A DNA stretch of 64,000 nucleotides from Rhodospirillaceae bacterium (GTDB lineage Bacteria > Pseudomonadota > Alphaproteobacteria > UBA6615): NCBI GenBank assembly GCA_002713365.1, contig PASR01000014.1, positions 1 to 64,000 on the forward strand. Direction: 5' to 3'. A program made the position numbers and the translations under genes. The notes under the pieces are model-generated. The model was given only the letters and a program-made list of their open reading frames with translations. It was not told the origin of the DNA and ran no database searches. Of the stretch, positions 40,788 to 50,369 are shown piece after piece (the first letter of the stretch is position 1; every line of letters begins with the position of its first letter).

Positions 40788-41993
40788 CTAATCTATTCTT
40801 GCTATTCTCAGACCTCGTTGTTCTGCAGCACCAGCAAGGAAACCAGACAAAATACTAAAAAACTCTGGTTCCTTAAGAAGGAAAGCATCATGACCTGCAT
40901 CAGTTTCAATCTCAACAAAGCTTACCGAGGCTGCTACTGCATTTAGCGCGTGTACTATTAATCTTGACTCAGATGTTGGAAACAGCCAATCCGAAGTAAA
41001 ACTAATTAAGCAAAACCTTACTGATGTTTCTCCAAAAGCAGCCGATAAAACACCGTTATGCTCAGCGGCTAAATCAAAATAGTCCATTGCCCTAGTTGTA
41101 TAAAGATAAGAGTTGGCGTCGAATCGTTCAACAAACGTACTTCCTTGATGTCGAAGATAACTTTCTATCTGAAAATCAGCATCAAAGCCATAACTTAAAT
41201 CTGAACGGTCTTGTAATTCTCGACCAAATTTACGATGCAAGGCTGAATCTGACATATAAGTTATATGAGCAGCCATTCTTGCTACTGATAGTCCTCTATG
41301 AGGCAGCACATCGTATTCATAGTAATTTCCTCCATGCCAATCAGGATCGGCCATTATAGCCTGACGACCTACTTCATGAAATGCTATGTTTTGTGCCGAG
41401 TGACGAGCAGAACCAGCGATAGGTATAGCACAAAAAACGTTCTCGGGGTATCTGGATGCCCATTCTAAAACTTGCATTGCCCCCATTGAACCGCCGGTAA
41501 CACAAAATAATTTTTTAATACCTAGATGGTCTATCACTAACTTCTGAACAGCTACTATATCGGTAATTGTTATAATTGGAAAATCTAGTCCAAATTGCTT
41601 TTTTGTCTTAGGATTAAGATCTTTTGGCCCTGCAGTTCCCATGCAACCGCCAAGAACATTAATGCAAATTACAAAATAATCGTCTGTATTTATAGGTAGA
41701 TCGGAGCCTATAACCATATCCCACCAACCAGCATTGCCAGTTATCGGATGTTTTTCGGCAGCGAATTGATCTCCAGTCAGAGCATGACAGACTAGAATAG
41801 CATTAGATTGCTCACTATTTAAAGTTCCATACGTTTGGTAAGCAACGGTAAATGGACCCAGGTATTGTCCTGATGCTAGCTTTAGCGGTACTGTCTCTCC
41901 AAGCACGATGGTATGTCCTGGTAGGTCATTGTCAGCTGGTACGACAGCTATTGAATTAGTTTTTTGTTCATTTGTATTAGATGTTGAAGACAT
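40788..41993 (-). CDS. metX: Homoserine O-acyltransferase MetX
   Basis: Alpha/beta-hydrolase enzyme that acylates homoserine (acetyl- or succinyl-CoA as donor), the first committed step to methionine. The 401-residue protein has [21 protein letters not shown], the nucleophile serine in [14 protein letters not shown], and a C-terminal aspartate and histidine ([15 protein letters not shown]). Donor specificity cannot be read with confidence. No SAM riboswitch was seen upstream; a reverse TTGACA (42080-42075) may be its -35 element. Confidence 0.93.
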   Translation of the reverse strand: MSSTSNTNEQKTNSIAVVPADNDLPGHTIVLGETVPLKLASGQYLGPFTVAYQTYGTLNSEQSNAILVCHALTGDQFAAEKHPITGNAGWWDMVIGSDLPINTDDYFVICINVLGGCMGTAGPKDLNPKTKKQFGLDFPIITITDIVAVQKLVIDHLGIKKLFCVTGGSMGAMQVLEWASRYPENVFCAIPIAGSARHSAQNIAFHEVGRQAIMADPDWHGGNYYEYDVLPHRGLSVARMAAHITYMSDSALHRKFGRELQDRSDLSYGFDADFQIESYLRHQGSTFVERFDANSYLYTTRAMDYFDLAAEHNGVLSAAFGETSVRFCLISFTSDWLFPTSESRLIVHALNAVAASVSFVEIETDAGHDAFLLKEPEFFSILSGFLAGAAEQRGLRIARID

Positions 41994-42147
41994 AGTTTAT
42001 TGCAGTTCGTATTTGATCCTTATTTTTAAAATATAGTATAAGTAAGTTATCCTCTAAGTTGGCTATTACTCGGGTGTCAACGTTTTCTTTGCTAAAATAT
42101 TATTATCAGATTATTAATTGTAAGCTATTTCATGGAAGAATTGAAAG

Positions 42148-43011
42148 ATGAACGAAGATCCTACAAGCCTTGACGAGCTTCGTCGTAAAATAGATACAGT
42201 AGATGATTCCATTCATGACTTATTAAAGAAGCGCGCTGATTTAGTAAAACAAATAGGTGTGCTAAAAAATAGCCAGCAAACTAATATTTTTCGACCATCG
42301 CGTGAAGCTTTATTATTGAGGAGATTGTTGGCACAAAATTCTGGTGACTTTTCATCTATATCCCTCATAAGGGTATGGAAAGAAATAATTGGTGCATCCA
42401 CGCAAATGCAAGGCGGACTAAAAATAGCTTATTGTTCCATCAAAAATAATTTGAATGCAAATAGGTTAGTACGGGAAGGTTTTGGGTCTTCTGTCTCTTT
42501 AGTAAACCTGCAGTCTCCAGAAGAGGTTATTCAGTCAGTAATTAAAGGAGAAGTTTCCTTAGGGTTAGTTCCATTTCCTCAACAAGAAGATCTGATACCT
42601 TGGTGGCCTATGTTACATAGTTCTAAAAATGAAGAATTGGCACAAGTAGTTGCAAGTGTTCCTTTTGTAATGTCAGGCGAAGATCCTAATATTAACGGCA
42701 TAGAAGCATTTGTCATAAGCCCAAACCAAGCTGAACCCTCTCATGATGACAGAAGTCTTATTATATTTGAATTTAAGTCCCCTGCTCAAGAATCTGCCAT
42801 TAGTGCGGCTTTGACTATGAGAGGTTTAGATCATAGTAGTATTATATATTGCCGAGACTCTGTTGTTACAGGAAATTATTTGTATTTAGCTGATATTTCA
42901 GGGGATATATATCTAGACGAAATTCAGCTTGAGGAGGCTAGGTTGGATTTATCTGCATTGTCCTTACGCAGAGTGGGTTTATATGCATCTCCAGTAATTG
43001 TAACTGGTTAA
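42148..43011 (+). CDS. Chorismate mutase with a C-terminal regulatory-like domain
   Basis: The 287-residue protein begins with an AroQ-type chorismate mutase domain (LDELRRKIDTVDDSIHDLLKKRADLV, then IFRPSREALLLRRLLAQN; residues 5-90). It converts chorismate to prephenate for phenylalanine and tyrosine. The rest (about 95-287) resembles a degenerate periplasmic-binding or prephenate-dehydratase-like fold without clear catalytic TRF motif, as in the alphaproteobacterial homologues upstream of hisC-tyrA. Twenty bases before hisC, so co-transcribed. Confidence 0.88.
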   Translation: MNEDPTSLDELRRKIDTVDDSIHDLLKKRADLVKQIGVLKNSQQTNIFRPSREALLLRRLLAQNSGDFSSISLIRVWKEIIGASTQMQGGLKIAYCSIKNNLNANRLVREGFGSSVSLVNLQSPEEVIQSVIKGEVSLGLVPFPQQEDLIPWWPMLHSSKNEELAQVVASVPFVMSGEDPNINGIEAFVISPNQAEPSHDDRSLIIFEFKSPAQESAISAALTMRGLDHSSIIYCRDSVVTGNYLYLADISGDIYLDEIQLEEARLDLSALSLRRVGLYASPVIVTG

Positions 43012-43030
43012 ATATGTTGGGATTAGGAGT

Positions 43031-44134
43031 ATGAATCGATTGTTACGACCTCAAACTAAAGAAGGCATTTTGCGACTTAAACCATACGTAGGAAGTGAAT
43101 CTAAGTTAATTGAGGACTCACTAATAAATATTAGTTCAAATGAAAGTGCTTTTGAGGCAAGTATTCTAGCGCGTGACGCATATATTAATGCCTCTAAAGA
43201 CCTTAGGTGCTATCCAGAAATTGATGCCATCACTCTTCGTAAAGCAATTGCAAAAACATATGAACTGAATGCCGATAGAATTATCTGTGGAACTGGGTCG
43301 GATCAAATTATAGATTTAATTGCTCTTGCCTATGCAGGGGTTGGAGATGAGGTGGTTTACAGCGCTCATGGATTTCAGATGTATCCGATTGCAGCGCATT
43401 CAGTTGGAGCTATGCCTGTTGCGGCACCAGAACAAAACCTAACTTCCAGTGTTGATGCAATACTTGATAAGGTTAACGATAGCACAAAAATAGTTTTTCT
43501 TGCTAATCCAAACAATCCTACTGGAACAATGTTAACCCAAGATGAACTAAATCGTTTACATTCTGGCTTACCTAGTGATGTTGTTTTTGTAATTGATGCT
43601 GCCTATGCGGAATACGTAACCCAAAGTAATTATGAGCCAGGTATTGAGTTAGCTGGAAAAGAAGATAACGTAATAATGACAAGAACCTTTTCTAAAATTT
43701 ATGCCCTAGCTAATCTTCGGGTGGGTTGGGCTTATGGGCCAACTGATATTATAAAAACTCTCGATCGGATAAGGCCTCCTTTCAATGTGAACGGTCCCGC
43801 TATTGCTGCTGCTGTTGCAGCTCTTGGTGATCAAGAATATATAGAAAAGTCTAGGAGCTATAATCAGAAGACATTGTCTTGGTTTATGGACGAGGTTAAA
43901 GCTATGGGTTTGGTAGTGAATCCGTCAGTAGCAAATTTTGTTATTATTCATTTTGATTCTAACTCGTCAAAAAACTCAGAAGTTGCTTATCAATATTTAT
44001 TTGATAGGGGAATTATAACTAGGCGAGTTGATGGCTACGGCCTTCCTGATTGGGTAAGGGTTTCGATGGGTACACAGGAAGAGATGTTAAAAGTACGTAA
44101 TGCACTTAAAGAGTTTATGGAACAAGATGAATAA
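43031..44134 (+). CDS. hisC: Histidinol-phosphate aminotransferase
   Basis: A 367-residue PLP enzyme. NISSNESAFEAS, GTGSDQIIDLIALAY, LANPNNPTGT, VIDAAYAEY and the PLP lysine in TRTFSKIYALANLRVGWAYG match HisC. Together with tyrA it may also transaminate prephenate or aromatic amino acids, as HisC enzymes placed in this operon often do. The last eight bases overlap tyrA. Confidence 0.94.
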   Translation: MNRLLRPQTKEGILRLKPYVGSESKLIEDSLINISSNESAFEASILARDAYINASKDLRCYPEIDAITLRKAIAKTYELNADRIICGTGSDQIIDLIALAYAGVGDEVVYSAHGFQMYPIAAHSVGAMPVAAPEQNLTSSVDAILDKVNDSTKIVFLANPNNPTGTMLTQDELNRLHSGLPSDVVFVIDAAYAEYVTQSNYEPGIELAGKEDNVIMTRTFSKIYALANLRVGWAYGPTDIIKTLDRIRPPFNVNGPAIAAAVAALGDQEYIEKSRSYNQKTLSWFMDEVKAMGLVVNPSVANFVIIHFDSNSSKNSEVAYQYLFDRGIITRRVDGYGLPDWVRVSMGTQEEMLKVRNALKEFMEQDE

Positions 44135-45092
44135 AAACCCAATATTTAAGCGAGTAGCAATCATTGGTATAGGTTTGATAGGGTCTTCGCTATCACGTGC
44201 TATAAAAGCTAATCGATTAGCTACACATGTTGCTGTTCATGATATTAGCTTAGATGCTTTAGAGATGGCAGAAAAACTTTCTATAGCTGATAGCTATCAT
44301 GAAAAAATTTCTGATGCCGTTTTAGACAGTGATTTGATTGTATTAGCGATTCCGGTTCGAGTTTATGGAAAAACTGTATCTGCTATGGTTTCTTCTCTTT
44401 CTTCTGGAGCTATTTTGACGGATGTAGGGTCTGTTAAAGAAGAGGTTATACGTGTTTTAAAACCTATATTACCTCCCAATACTTATTTAGTACCAGGTCA
44501 TCCTGTTGCTGGGACAGAACACTCAGGACCAGAATCAGGGTTTTCTAATTTGTTCCAAGACCGCTGGGCTATCTTAACCCCTGAACCTGAAACAGATAAG
44601 AATGCAATTCAAATTGTAAAAGAAATGTGGCACAGAGTTGGAAGCGATGTTGAAATTATGGAGGCTTCCCATCACGATAGAGTTCTAGCAATTACTAGTC
44701 ATTTACCGCACTTAATTGCATATACAATTGTCGCTACTGCTGCAGATCTAGAGAATCAGCTAAAAACCGAAAAAGCTGATGAAGATATGGTAACCACTGC
44801 TGAGGTAATAAAGTACTCAGCGGGAGGGTTTCGTGATTTTACGCGGATTGCTGGATCAGATCCAGTGATGTGGCGGGATGTATTTTTGAGTAATAAGGAA
44901 GCAGTTCTCGAGATGCTCGGACGATTTACTGAAGACCTTTCCGCTCTGCAAAAGGCAATTCGTTGGGAAGATGGTGATCAGCTGGAAGCATTATTTACAC
45001 GGACTCGTTCTATCAGGAGAAGTGTTGTTGAAGCGGGACAAGCTGGAGGTTTTCAGTATACTGAGGTGAGCTCAGATAAATCTGAAATATGA
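44127..45092 (+). CDS. tyrA: Prephenate/arogenate dehydrogenase
   Basis: Oxidative decarboxylation of prephenate (or arogenate) on the path to tyrosine. The 321-residue protein has VAIIGIGLIGSSLSRAIKA, LTDVGSVKEEV, PGHPVAGTEHSGPES and SHLPHLIAYTIV. I place the start at ATG 44127, inside the hisC end, rather than 27 bases upstream, because MNKNPIFKRVAIIG is the family-like N-terminus and the overlap suggests coupling. Confidence 0.94.
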   Translation: MNKNPIFKRVAIIGIGLIGSSLSRAIKANRLATHVAVHDISLDALEMAEKLSIADSYHEKISDAVLDSDLIVLAIPVRVYGKTVSAMVSSLSSGAILTDVGSVKEEVIRVLKPILPPNTYLVPGHPVAGTEHSGPESGFSNLFQDRWAILTPEPETDKNAIQIVKEMWHRVGSDVEIMEASHHDRVLAITSHLPHLIAYTIVATAADLENQLKTEKADEDMVTTAEVIKYSAGGFRDFTRIAGSDPVMWRDVFLSNKEAVLEMLGRFTEDLSALQKAIRWEDGDQLEALFTRTRSIRRSVVEAGQAGGFQYTEVSSDKSEI

Positions 45093-45094
45093 GT

Positions 45095-46183
45095 TTAAGG
45101 TTTTATTTCTGGCCAGACAATTATAGGTGTCTTTAGAAGAGAAATTGGTCCTATATTAATTTGACCATTTTGCAGTGTAATGGGTATATCTGTTATCTGT
45201 TTTATAGTTCCATTATTTTTTCTAGTTAGAGAGGCGAGAGCCACCCTAAAAAGAATAGCATTTGTTTTAGACAAAGCTCCAGATTTTTCCAGGCTTTTTA
45301 GAAGCTTAACTGCATTAATGATTTGTATTGTAAATGCACCAATAGGTTGTAGGTTTTGGTCAAGTGCTAAAGTCCCGTTAGCCTGTATTTTTACTGATCC
45401 CCATTTTAGAAAAAAAGAGTTAACATCTAAAGAGCCACCGTCATTGCGCCATCGTATAAGTTTTAATTTATTTATAGCTTGTGTATTTAAATACCCGTTT
45501 AATGCAAGATCAAAAGAAAATTCATCTATTATGTTGCCAAAGTTGTTTCTTATATTTTCACTGAGCAAATTTTCTATGATTTTAATCTTCTTGGCAGATA
45601 AGCTTAAAGAGAAAGAATTTTTGTAGGGGTTTAATGACTTAATATTAACAAAAGCACTATTTTTTACTATTGTTTCAAATTTCCCCTGTTTTATTTCTAA
45701 TGCCTTTTCCTTACCTGGTAAATTTAGTTGTAAATTATTAAATTCACCATAAATTTTTTCATTAAACTGTCGTGTTGGTTTTACAAGAATTTCACCTTTT
45801 AATGTTTCCGATATAATTTCGGCTGACCACTTGGCTTTGCCATAAATAATATTTAATGCATGTAAGCCTGGGCTAAAATATTTTATTGATTTAGGTTTTA
45901 TTGGGGATAACACAAGCGTTATAAAAGTGGGCTCCCAAATTACCTTACCATCGAAATACTTTACTAATATATTAGGTTCATTGATTTTGATGTTTAAATT
46001 TATTGGATAACCATTAATACTAATATTTTTCCAATTTATTTCAATATTACTCTTTTTTTGGTTCTTTGCCCATATCGCTATATTACTTTTTGTGTCTTGA
46101 GCAATTAAAAACCATGTTGCTGTAATAATAATAAATATAATAATTATGAAACTGCCAACAATCTTAGCAATATTCCAGTACAT
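45095..46183 (-). CDS. DUF2125 family protein
   Basis: A 362-residue protein with a single N-terminal membrane anchor (IVGSFIIIIFIIITATWFLIA) and a large extracytoplasmic part rich in beta strands and lysine/asparagine. Position convergent with tyrA, and the IEINWKNISINGYPINLNI and SLDVNSFFLKWGSVKIQANGTLALDQNLQPIG stretches, fit DUF2125, a conserved alphaproteobacterial envelope protein of unknown role. Only two bases separate its stop from that of tyrA. Confidence 0.75.
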   Translation of the reverse strand: MYWNIAKIVGSFIIIIFIIITATWFLIAQDTKSNIAIWAKNQKKSNIEINWKNISINGYPINLNIKINEPNILVKYFDGKVIWEPTFITLVLSPIKPKSIKYFSPGLHALNIIYGKAKWSAEIISETLKGEILVKPTRQFNEKIYGEFNNLQLNLPGKEKALEIKQGKFETIVKNSAFVNIKSLNPYKNSFSLSLSAKKIKIIENLLSENIRNNFGNIIDEFSFDLALNGYLNTQAINKLKLIRWRNDGGSLDVNSFFLKWGSVKIQANGTLALDQNLQPIGAFTIQIINAVKLLKSLEKSGALSKTNAILFRVALASLTRKNNGTIKQITDIPITLQNGQINIGPISLLKTPIIVWPEIKP

Positions 46184-46296
46184 ATGATTGATTGGCCTAT
46201 ATAATTAGTAATAATTTAAATATGCAAATTGCAATTAACACTCAAATTCTCATGTTCTTTCCATTAATATTAGCAAAAATCTGAGTATAAGGCATT

Positions 46297-46932
46297 ATGA
46301 AAAAACTACAGCCCGATCTTAGTCATATAAAAGAACAATATAGCCTTTCAAAAGATGAACTTACTAAAACTATTGAGGCAGTTATGTTGACGCATGCTAA
46401 GGACCGTGACTTATGGGTGTTTGCCTATGGTTCTTTAATGTGGAGACCTGCTTTTGACTTTATTGAAACTCATACTGGCTTAGTTCATGGTCTTCATAGG
46501 TCTTTCTGTGTTTATTCACATTTTCATCGCGGAAATAGAAAACGGCCCGGTTTAGTTCTTGGTTTAGACAAAGGTGGCAGCTGCAAAGGAGTTCTATATA
46601 AGGTTTCTGCTAAAAGTGCTAAATCTGTAGTTAAGTATCTTATAAAGCGCGAAATGGTGACTAATGTGTATCTCCCTAGATGGGTCTCGGTTCATTTTAA
46701 TAATAAGGTGGTTCGGGCACATACCTACGCACTATCTCGTAAGCATATTCAATATGCGGGAAAGTTAAATGCTAACAAGGCGGCCAAATACATAAGAAAG
46801 AGCAAAGGTGTTAGTGGGTCAAATATCGAATATTTAATAAACACCATAAAATATTTGGAAAAATTAAATATTAACACTTCTGAATTTAATGATTTACTTA
46901 TTTTAGCAAAAACTCAAAGTAACTTGGGTTAG
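46297..46932 (+). CDS. ChaC-like gamma-glutamylcyclotransferase
   Basis: A 211-residue protein. WVFAYGSLMWRPAFDF is the ChaC substrate-binding loop, followed by GLHRSFCVYS, RPGLVLGLD and GVLYKVSAKSAKSVV. In known members the enzyme cleaves glutathione to 5-oxoproline and Cys-Gly. The catalytic glutamate is probably in KREMVTNVY. Divergent from DUF2125. Confidence 0.88.
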   Translation: MKKLQPDLSHIKEQYSLSKDELTKTIEAVMLTHAKDRDLWVFAYGSLMWRPAFDFIETHTGLVHGLHRSFCVYSHFHRGNRKRPGLVLGLDKGGSCKGVLYKVSAKSAKSVVKYLIKREMVTNVYLPRWVSVHFNNKVVRAHTYALSRKHIQYAGKLNANKAAKYIRKSKGVSGSNIEYLINTIKYLEKLNINTSEFNDLLILAKTQSNLG

Positions 46933-46968
46933 ATGCATGACCTATAAGGTAAGGGTGTAAAATATAAG

Positions 46969-47712
46969 CTACATAGAAAGATGTTCTAAGGCTTCATTTT
47001 GTAGCTCGATGGTTGCTGACTCGATAGAATTTTCAAGTTCACTCATAAATTCCTCACGATTTAATCCTGGGGGAATAGGTTTCAGATATTCTACTACTAT
47101 CTTTCCAGGGCTCATCTTTAATGAACGTCGCGGCCAGAAAAGACCTGAGTTTAATGCTACAGGTATAACGGTTTGGTTTAGGCTAAGATATAGAGCAGCT
47201 ACTCCATGATGGTAGGGTTTTTTTACACCTGGTAATGTTCTTGTGCCTTGAGGATATATTACTATGGGCCGCCCAGCAGTTTTATGAGCGTGTGCCTGCT
47301 TTAACATTTCTTTAAGAGCAAAAGCGCCGCCATTTCTATCAACGGCGATATGATTGGCACGTTTTAGATACCAACCAAATATTGGAATTAATAGAAGCTC
47401 TTTTTTTAAAACTATTGCTGCATTTTTCGTCATTAAGTTAATTGCTAAGGTATCCCATGCTGATTGGTGTTTCATTGCAATTATTACAGGTCCATCTTCA
47501 ATAAATTTTTTCCCCCGTTCGCGGTACTCAATTCCTATAATTAATTTTAATATTAAGAATGTTCCTTTTACCCAGAATCGTCCTACAACCATTATGGTTT
47601 TAGTCTGACATGGTAATAAAGGGATTGCTGCTAAACCAATAATCGCAGTCCAGCTATAAAATAGTAAAGTAAAGATCAGCGGACGAATAATATTTATTTT
47701 ATGAGAAATCAT
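46969..47712 (-). CDS. plsC: 1-acyl-sn-glycerol-3-phosphate acyltransferase
   Basis: Adds the second acyl chain to lysophosphatidic acid in phospholipid synthesis. A 247-residue membrane-associated protein with the H-x4-D motif in MKHQSAWDTLA, then IVIYPQGTRTLPG and PVALNSGLFW. One or two hydrophobic segments lie near the N-terminus. Nine bases after ydcF in the same direction. Confidence 0.92.
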   Translation of the reverse strand: MISHKINIIRPLIFTLLFYSWTAIIGLAAIPLLPCQTKTIMVVGRFWVKGTFLILKLIIGIEYRERGKKFIEDGPVIIAMKHQSAWDTLAINLMTKNAAIVLKKELLLIPIFGWYLKRANHIAVDRNGGAFALKEMLKQAHAHKTAGRPIVIYPQGTRTLPGVKKPYHHGVAALYLSLNQTVIPVALNSGLFWPRRSLKMSPGKIVVEYLKPIPPGLNREEFMSELENSIESATIELQNEALEHLSM

Positions 47713-47721
47713 ATTCAGTTC

Positions 47722-48342
47722 TTAGTGAGTCAGTAGAATTCGAATATAAGTCGCAATGTACTTAGTATATTCAGCTATTAAGAGCCTTATGGTTCCTTGC
47801 TGGCGCCACCATTTGTTCATATTAACATTAGTAGGATGTACTGTGTACGGTATAATTATTGCTTTTGGTAAAGTTGTTTGAAATTCCAACAAACTTCTTG
47901 GCATATGGTAATTAGCGGTCACTATGTATAAAGACGAAAACTGCTTTGATCTTATCCAATGTGCTGTTTCTGTTGCATTTCCAAATGTATTTTCAGCATT
48001 ATATCCCAGTGTAATGCAACAATCTAACATTTTACCATCAATATTCCGGTTTTTAAGGAGAATTGTTTTATCAACTCCGCTATCTACACCTGATATGAAA
48101 AGTTCAGTTGATTTGCCTTTTTGAAGAAGATTTAACCCTTGCTCAAGTCTTCCCCTTCCTCCAGTTAAGACAACAATCGCGTCAACTGTATTTATACTGA
48201 TGTTTGAAACAGAATAGGTACTTGATATTTTATTTAAATATGTGAAAAACCCCAAAAACCAAAGTCCTATTAGGGATATCAATAATATTAATAGATATCT
48301 AGAGAATCTACTTAATTTACGGCGTTTTATTTTATTAGCCAT
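47722..48342 (-). CDS. YdcF-like (DUF218) membrane protein
   Basis: A 206-residue protein with an N-terminal membrane segment (YLLILLISLIGLWFLGFF) and a DUF218 domain: AIVVLTGGRGRLEQGLNLLQKG, LFISGVDSG, NTFGNATETAHWIR and YHMPRSLLEF. Such proteins are linked to envelope or cyclic polysaccharide metabolism, but the reaction is unknown. In relatives ftsEX lies upstream; here the divergent zinc-ribbon gene comes next instead. Confidence 0.85.
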   Translation of the reverse strand: MANKIKRRKLSRFSRYLLILLISLIGLWFLGFFTYLNKISSTYSVSNISINTVDAIVVLTGGRGRLEQGLNLLQKGKSTELFISGVDSGVDKTILLKNRNIDGKMLDCCITLGYNAENTFGNATETAHWIRSKQFSSLYIVTANYHMPRSLLEFQTTLPKAIIIPYTVHPTNVNMNKWWRQQGTIRLLIAEYTKYIATYIRILLTH

Positions 48343-48536
48343 TTTAACTGTATCAATGCATTCTAAATCCGATTTTTAAAATCTGGATCTTTGTTATAAA
48401 TATTTATGTATTAATTGTTATGATTAAAACTATAATCATATTAGACCATTGACCAACTGTTAGGTAATATATTTAACGATAAAAAACTGATGCAATAATT
48501 AGTATATGTTTGAACAATATTTTTGGCGTAACCGTT

Positions 48537-48911
48537 ATGATCCTTGGTTGTCCAGAGTGTAATACGAGATTTGTGGTCGATGCAAAAGCTTTGCGTCTGA
48601 AAGGCCGTTATGTGAAGTGTGGTAAGTGCGAACATTTGTGGTTTGCTATTCCTTCTGCCCCTAGTTTAATAGATCCAGTCAGCGTTACACCTTTGGATTA
48701 CCTCGAGCGCTCTTCGATAAAAACCCCTAATTTACCAGTTATTTCGGAAACAAAAGTCAAAGAAAACCTAGCCATATCATGGCTTGTGGTTTTTTCTCTT
48801 GTTTTATTGATTATTGTTTTGATTTGGTTTGGACGTGATTCAATACTTTATATTTGGCCAGAAACTGAAGTAGTATATAACTGGATAAATAACAATTTCT
48901 TAAAAGAATAA
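48537..48911 (+). CDS. Zinc-ribbon (MJ0042-type) membrane protein
   Basis: A 124-residue protein. MILGCPECNTRFVVDAKALRLKGRYVKCGKCEHLWFA forms a two-CxxC zinc ribbon at the N-terminus, and a single membrane helix (LVVFSLVLLIIVLIWF) lies near residue 85. I use ATG 48537; an in-frame TTG 27 bases earlier gives a non-family extension. The family typically sits opposite ftsE in Alphaproteobacteria. Its role is unknown. Confidence 0.82.
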   Translation: MILGCPECNTRFVVDAKALRLKGRYVKCGKCEHLWFAIPSAPSLIDPVSVTPLDYLERSSIKTPNLPVISETKVKENLAISWLVVFSLVLLIIVLIWFGRDSILYIWPETEVVYNWINNNFLKE

Positions 48912-48944
48912 CATTAAATAAAAGCGGGCATTTTTAATTAGTGC

Positions 48945-50216
48945 TTATTTGATATTATTTTGCCATGGAGCTAATAACTCTCTACTAATCTGTTCTTCCA
49001 GGGTCTCACGTCTCCTAATCAATGCGTAATCTTTGCCGCTTACTAGAACTTCTGGAACCAATAGACGACTGTTATAAGTAGAAGCCATAACTGCTCCGTA
49101 AGCTCCAGTGTCCTTAATAACAAGTAGGTCTCCAGATACTGGGCTAGATAGTGGATATTCTGTAGCAAAAGTATCCCCTGTCTCGCATACTGGACCTACT
49201 ATATCGACTTTTATAAGATCTGCAGTGCCTAAAGGTTCTCGTGCCTCTTGAATACTATGCTGAGCGTCATATAGAGCTGGACGCAGTAAGTCATTCATAG
49301 CTGCATCAACAACTACAAATCGCCTGTATCCAGTATCCTTATAGTAGATAACCCTAGTTAATAAAATTCCTGCATTACCTGTAAGATAACGCCCTGGCTC
49401 GAAAATGAGATCACAATCTAAATTTCCAATTGTTCTTTCAACAATTTTGGCATAATCATTAGGATTAGGAGCCGTATTATTACCATATGAAATTCCTAGA
49501 CCACCACCCAGATCTAACCTTTTGATTTCAATACCATTAGAACGTAGGTCTCGAGTAAGTTTAGCGACATTTTTGAATGCAGTTTCAAATGGTGTTAGAT
49601 CAGTTAGCTGACTTCCTATATGAACAGCTATAGAAACTGGGTTCAGACCAGGTAGGGAAAATGCTTGTTTAAATATATCTTTTGCCTGTGATATATCAAT
49701 TCCAAATTTATCTTCTCTGCGTCCAGTAGAAATCTTATGATGTGTCTCCGCATCTACGTCTGGATTAACTCTGATAGCAATATCTACGGAAGTATTTTTG
49801 CTTGCCGCAATATCCGACAATGATAATAGTTCTGGAAGAGATTCAACGTTGAATTGTAAAATACCTGCCTCTATCCCAGCTGATAATTCCTCATAGGTCT
49901 TGCCAACTCCTGAATAGACAATTTTCTTGGGTTTCACACCTGCAGATATTGCCTTCATTAACTCACCATTAGAGACGACATCAGCTCCAGCACCTAAATC
50001 AGCAAGTGTTTTAATTACCGCTAGGTTAGAGTTTGATTTCATCGCAAAACAAACCTGTGTTCGTTGACTAGAAAAAGCGTTTGTAAAAGCTTTATAAGCC
50101 TCCTGCATTGCTTGTGTAGAGTATATATATAATGGTGTTCCCACGTCAGCGGCTATAGCTGAAATAGCAACATTTTCGGCATATAAATCTCTATTTTTAT
50201 AGGAAAACGCATTCAT
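48945..50216 (-). CDS. lysA: Diaminopimelate decarboxylase
   Basis: PLP enzyme making lysine from meso-diaminopimelate. The 423-residue protein has the PLP lysine in CFAMKSNSNLAV, HIGSQLTDL, RLDLGGGLGI, EPGRYLTGNAG, and the C-terminal GPVCETGDTFA. Lies nine bases after the small lipoprotein gene lptM, in the conserved argH-lptM-lysA order. Confidence 0.97.
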   Translation of the reverse strand: MNAFSYKNRDLYAENVAISAIAADVGTPLYIYSTQAMQEAYKAFTNAFSSQRTQVCFAMKSNSNLAVIKTLADLGAGADVVSNGELMKAISAGVKPKKIVYSGVGKTYEELSAGIEAGILQFNVESLPELLSLSDIAASKNTSVDIAIRVNPDVDAETHHKISTGRREDKFGIDISQAKDIFKQAFSLPGLNPVSIAVHIGSQLTDLTPFETAFKNVAKLTRDLRSNGIEIKRLDLGGGLGISYGNNTAPNPNDYAKIVERTIGNLDCDLIFEPGRYLTGNAGILLTRVIYYKDTGYRRFVVVDAAMNDLLRPALYDAQHSIQEAREPLGTADLIKVDIVGPVCETGDTFATEYPLSSPVSGDLLVIKDTGAYGAVMASTYNSRLLVPEVLVSGKDYALIRRRETLEEQISRELLAPWQNNIK

Positions 50217-50225
50217 ATTTATGTC

Positions 50226-50369
50226 TCAGCGTGCTGGATAGTTCCTGGGGTACGTAATTTCTTTACCTGATGGGGGAGTAGGCGCCCCCTTTTTTCCACA
50301 GGATGAAAAAGTTAATAGTATAACAGATGCGATAATAAAAGTCTTTGTAATACAACTTACTTTAGACAT
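50226..50369 (-). CDS. lptM: Small lipoprotein LptM (YifL-like)
   Basis: A 47-residue lipoprotein. A hydrophobic signal (TKTFIIASVILLTFSSC) ends in a lipobox, with C24 as the lipidated residue, then GKKGAPTPP, the hallmark of LptM, which in E. coli helps LptD assembly. The ATG overlaps the TGA of argH by one base (TGATG), so translation is probably coupled. It lies nine bases before lysA. Confidence 0.85.
   Translation of the reverse strand: MSKVSCITKTFIIASVILLTFSSCGKKGAPTPPSGKEITYPRNYPAR

Noticed and set aside
41994-42147. SAM riboswitch upstream of metX
   Set aside because: SAM-II and SAM-V type riboswitches are known before metX in relatives, but the conserved motifs are not present in this 150-base leader.
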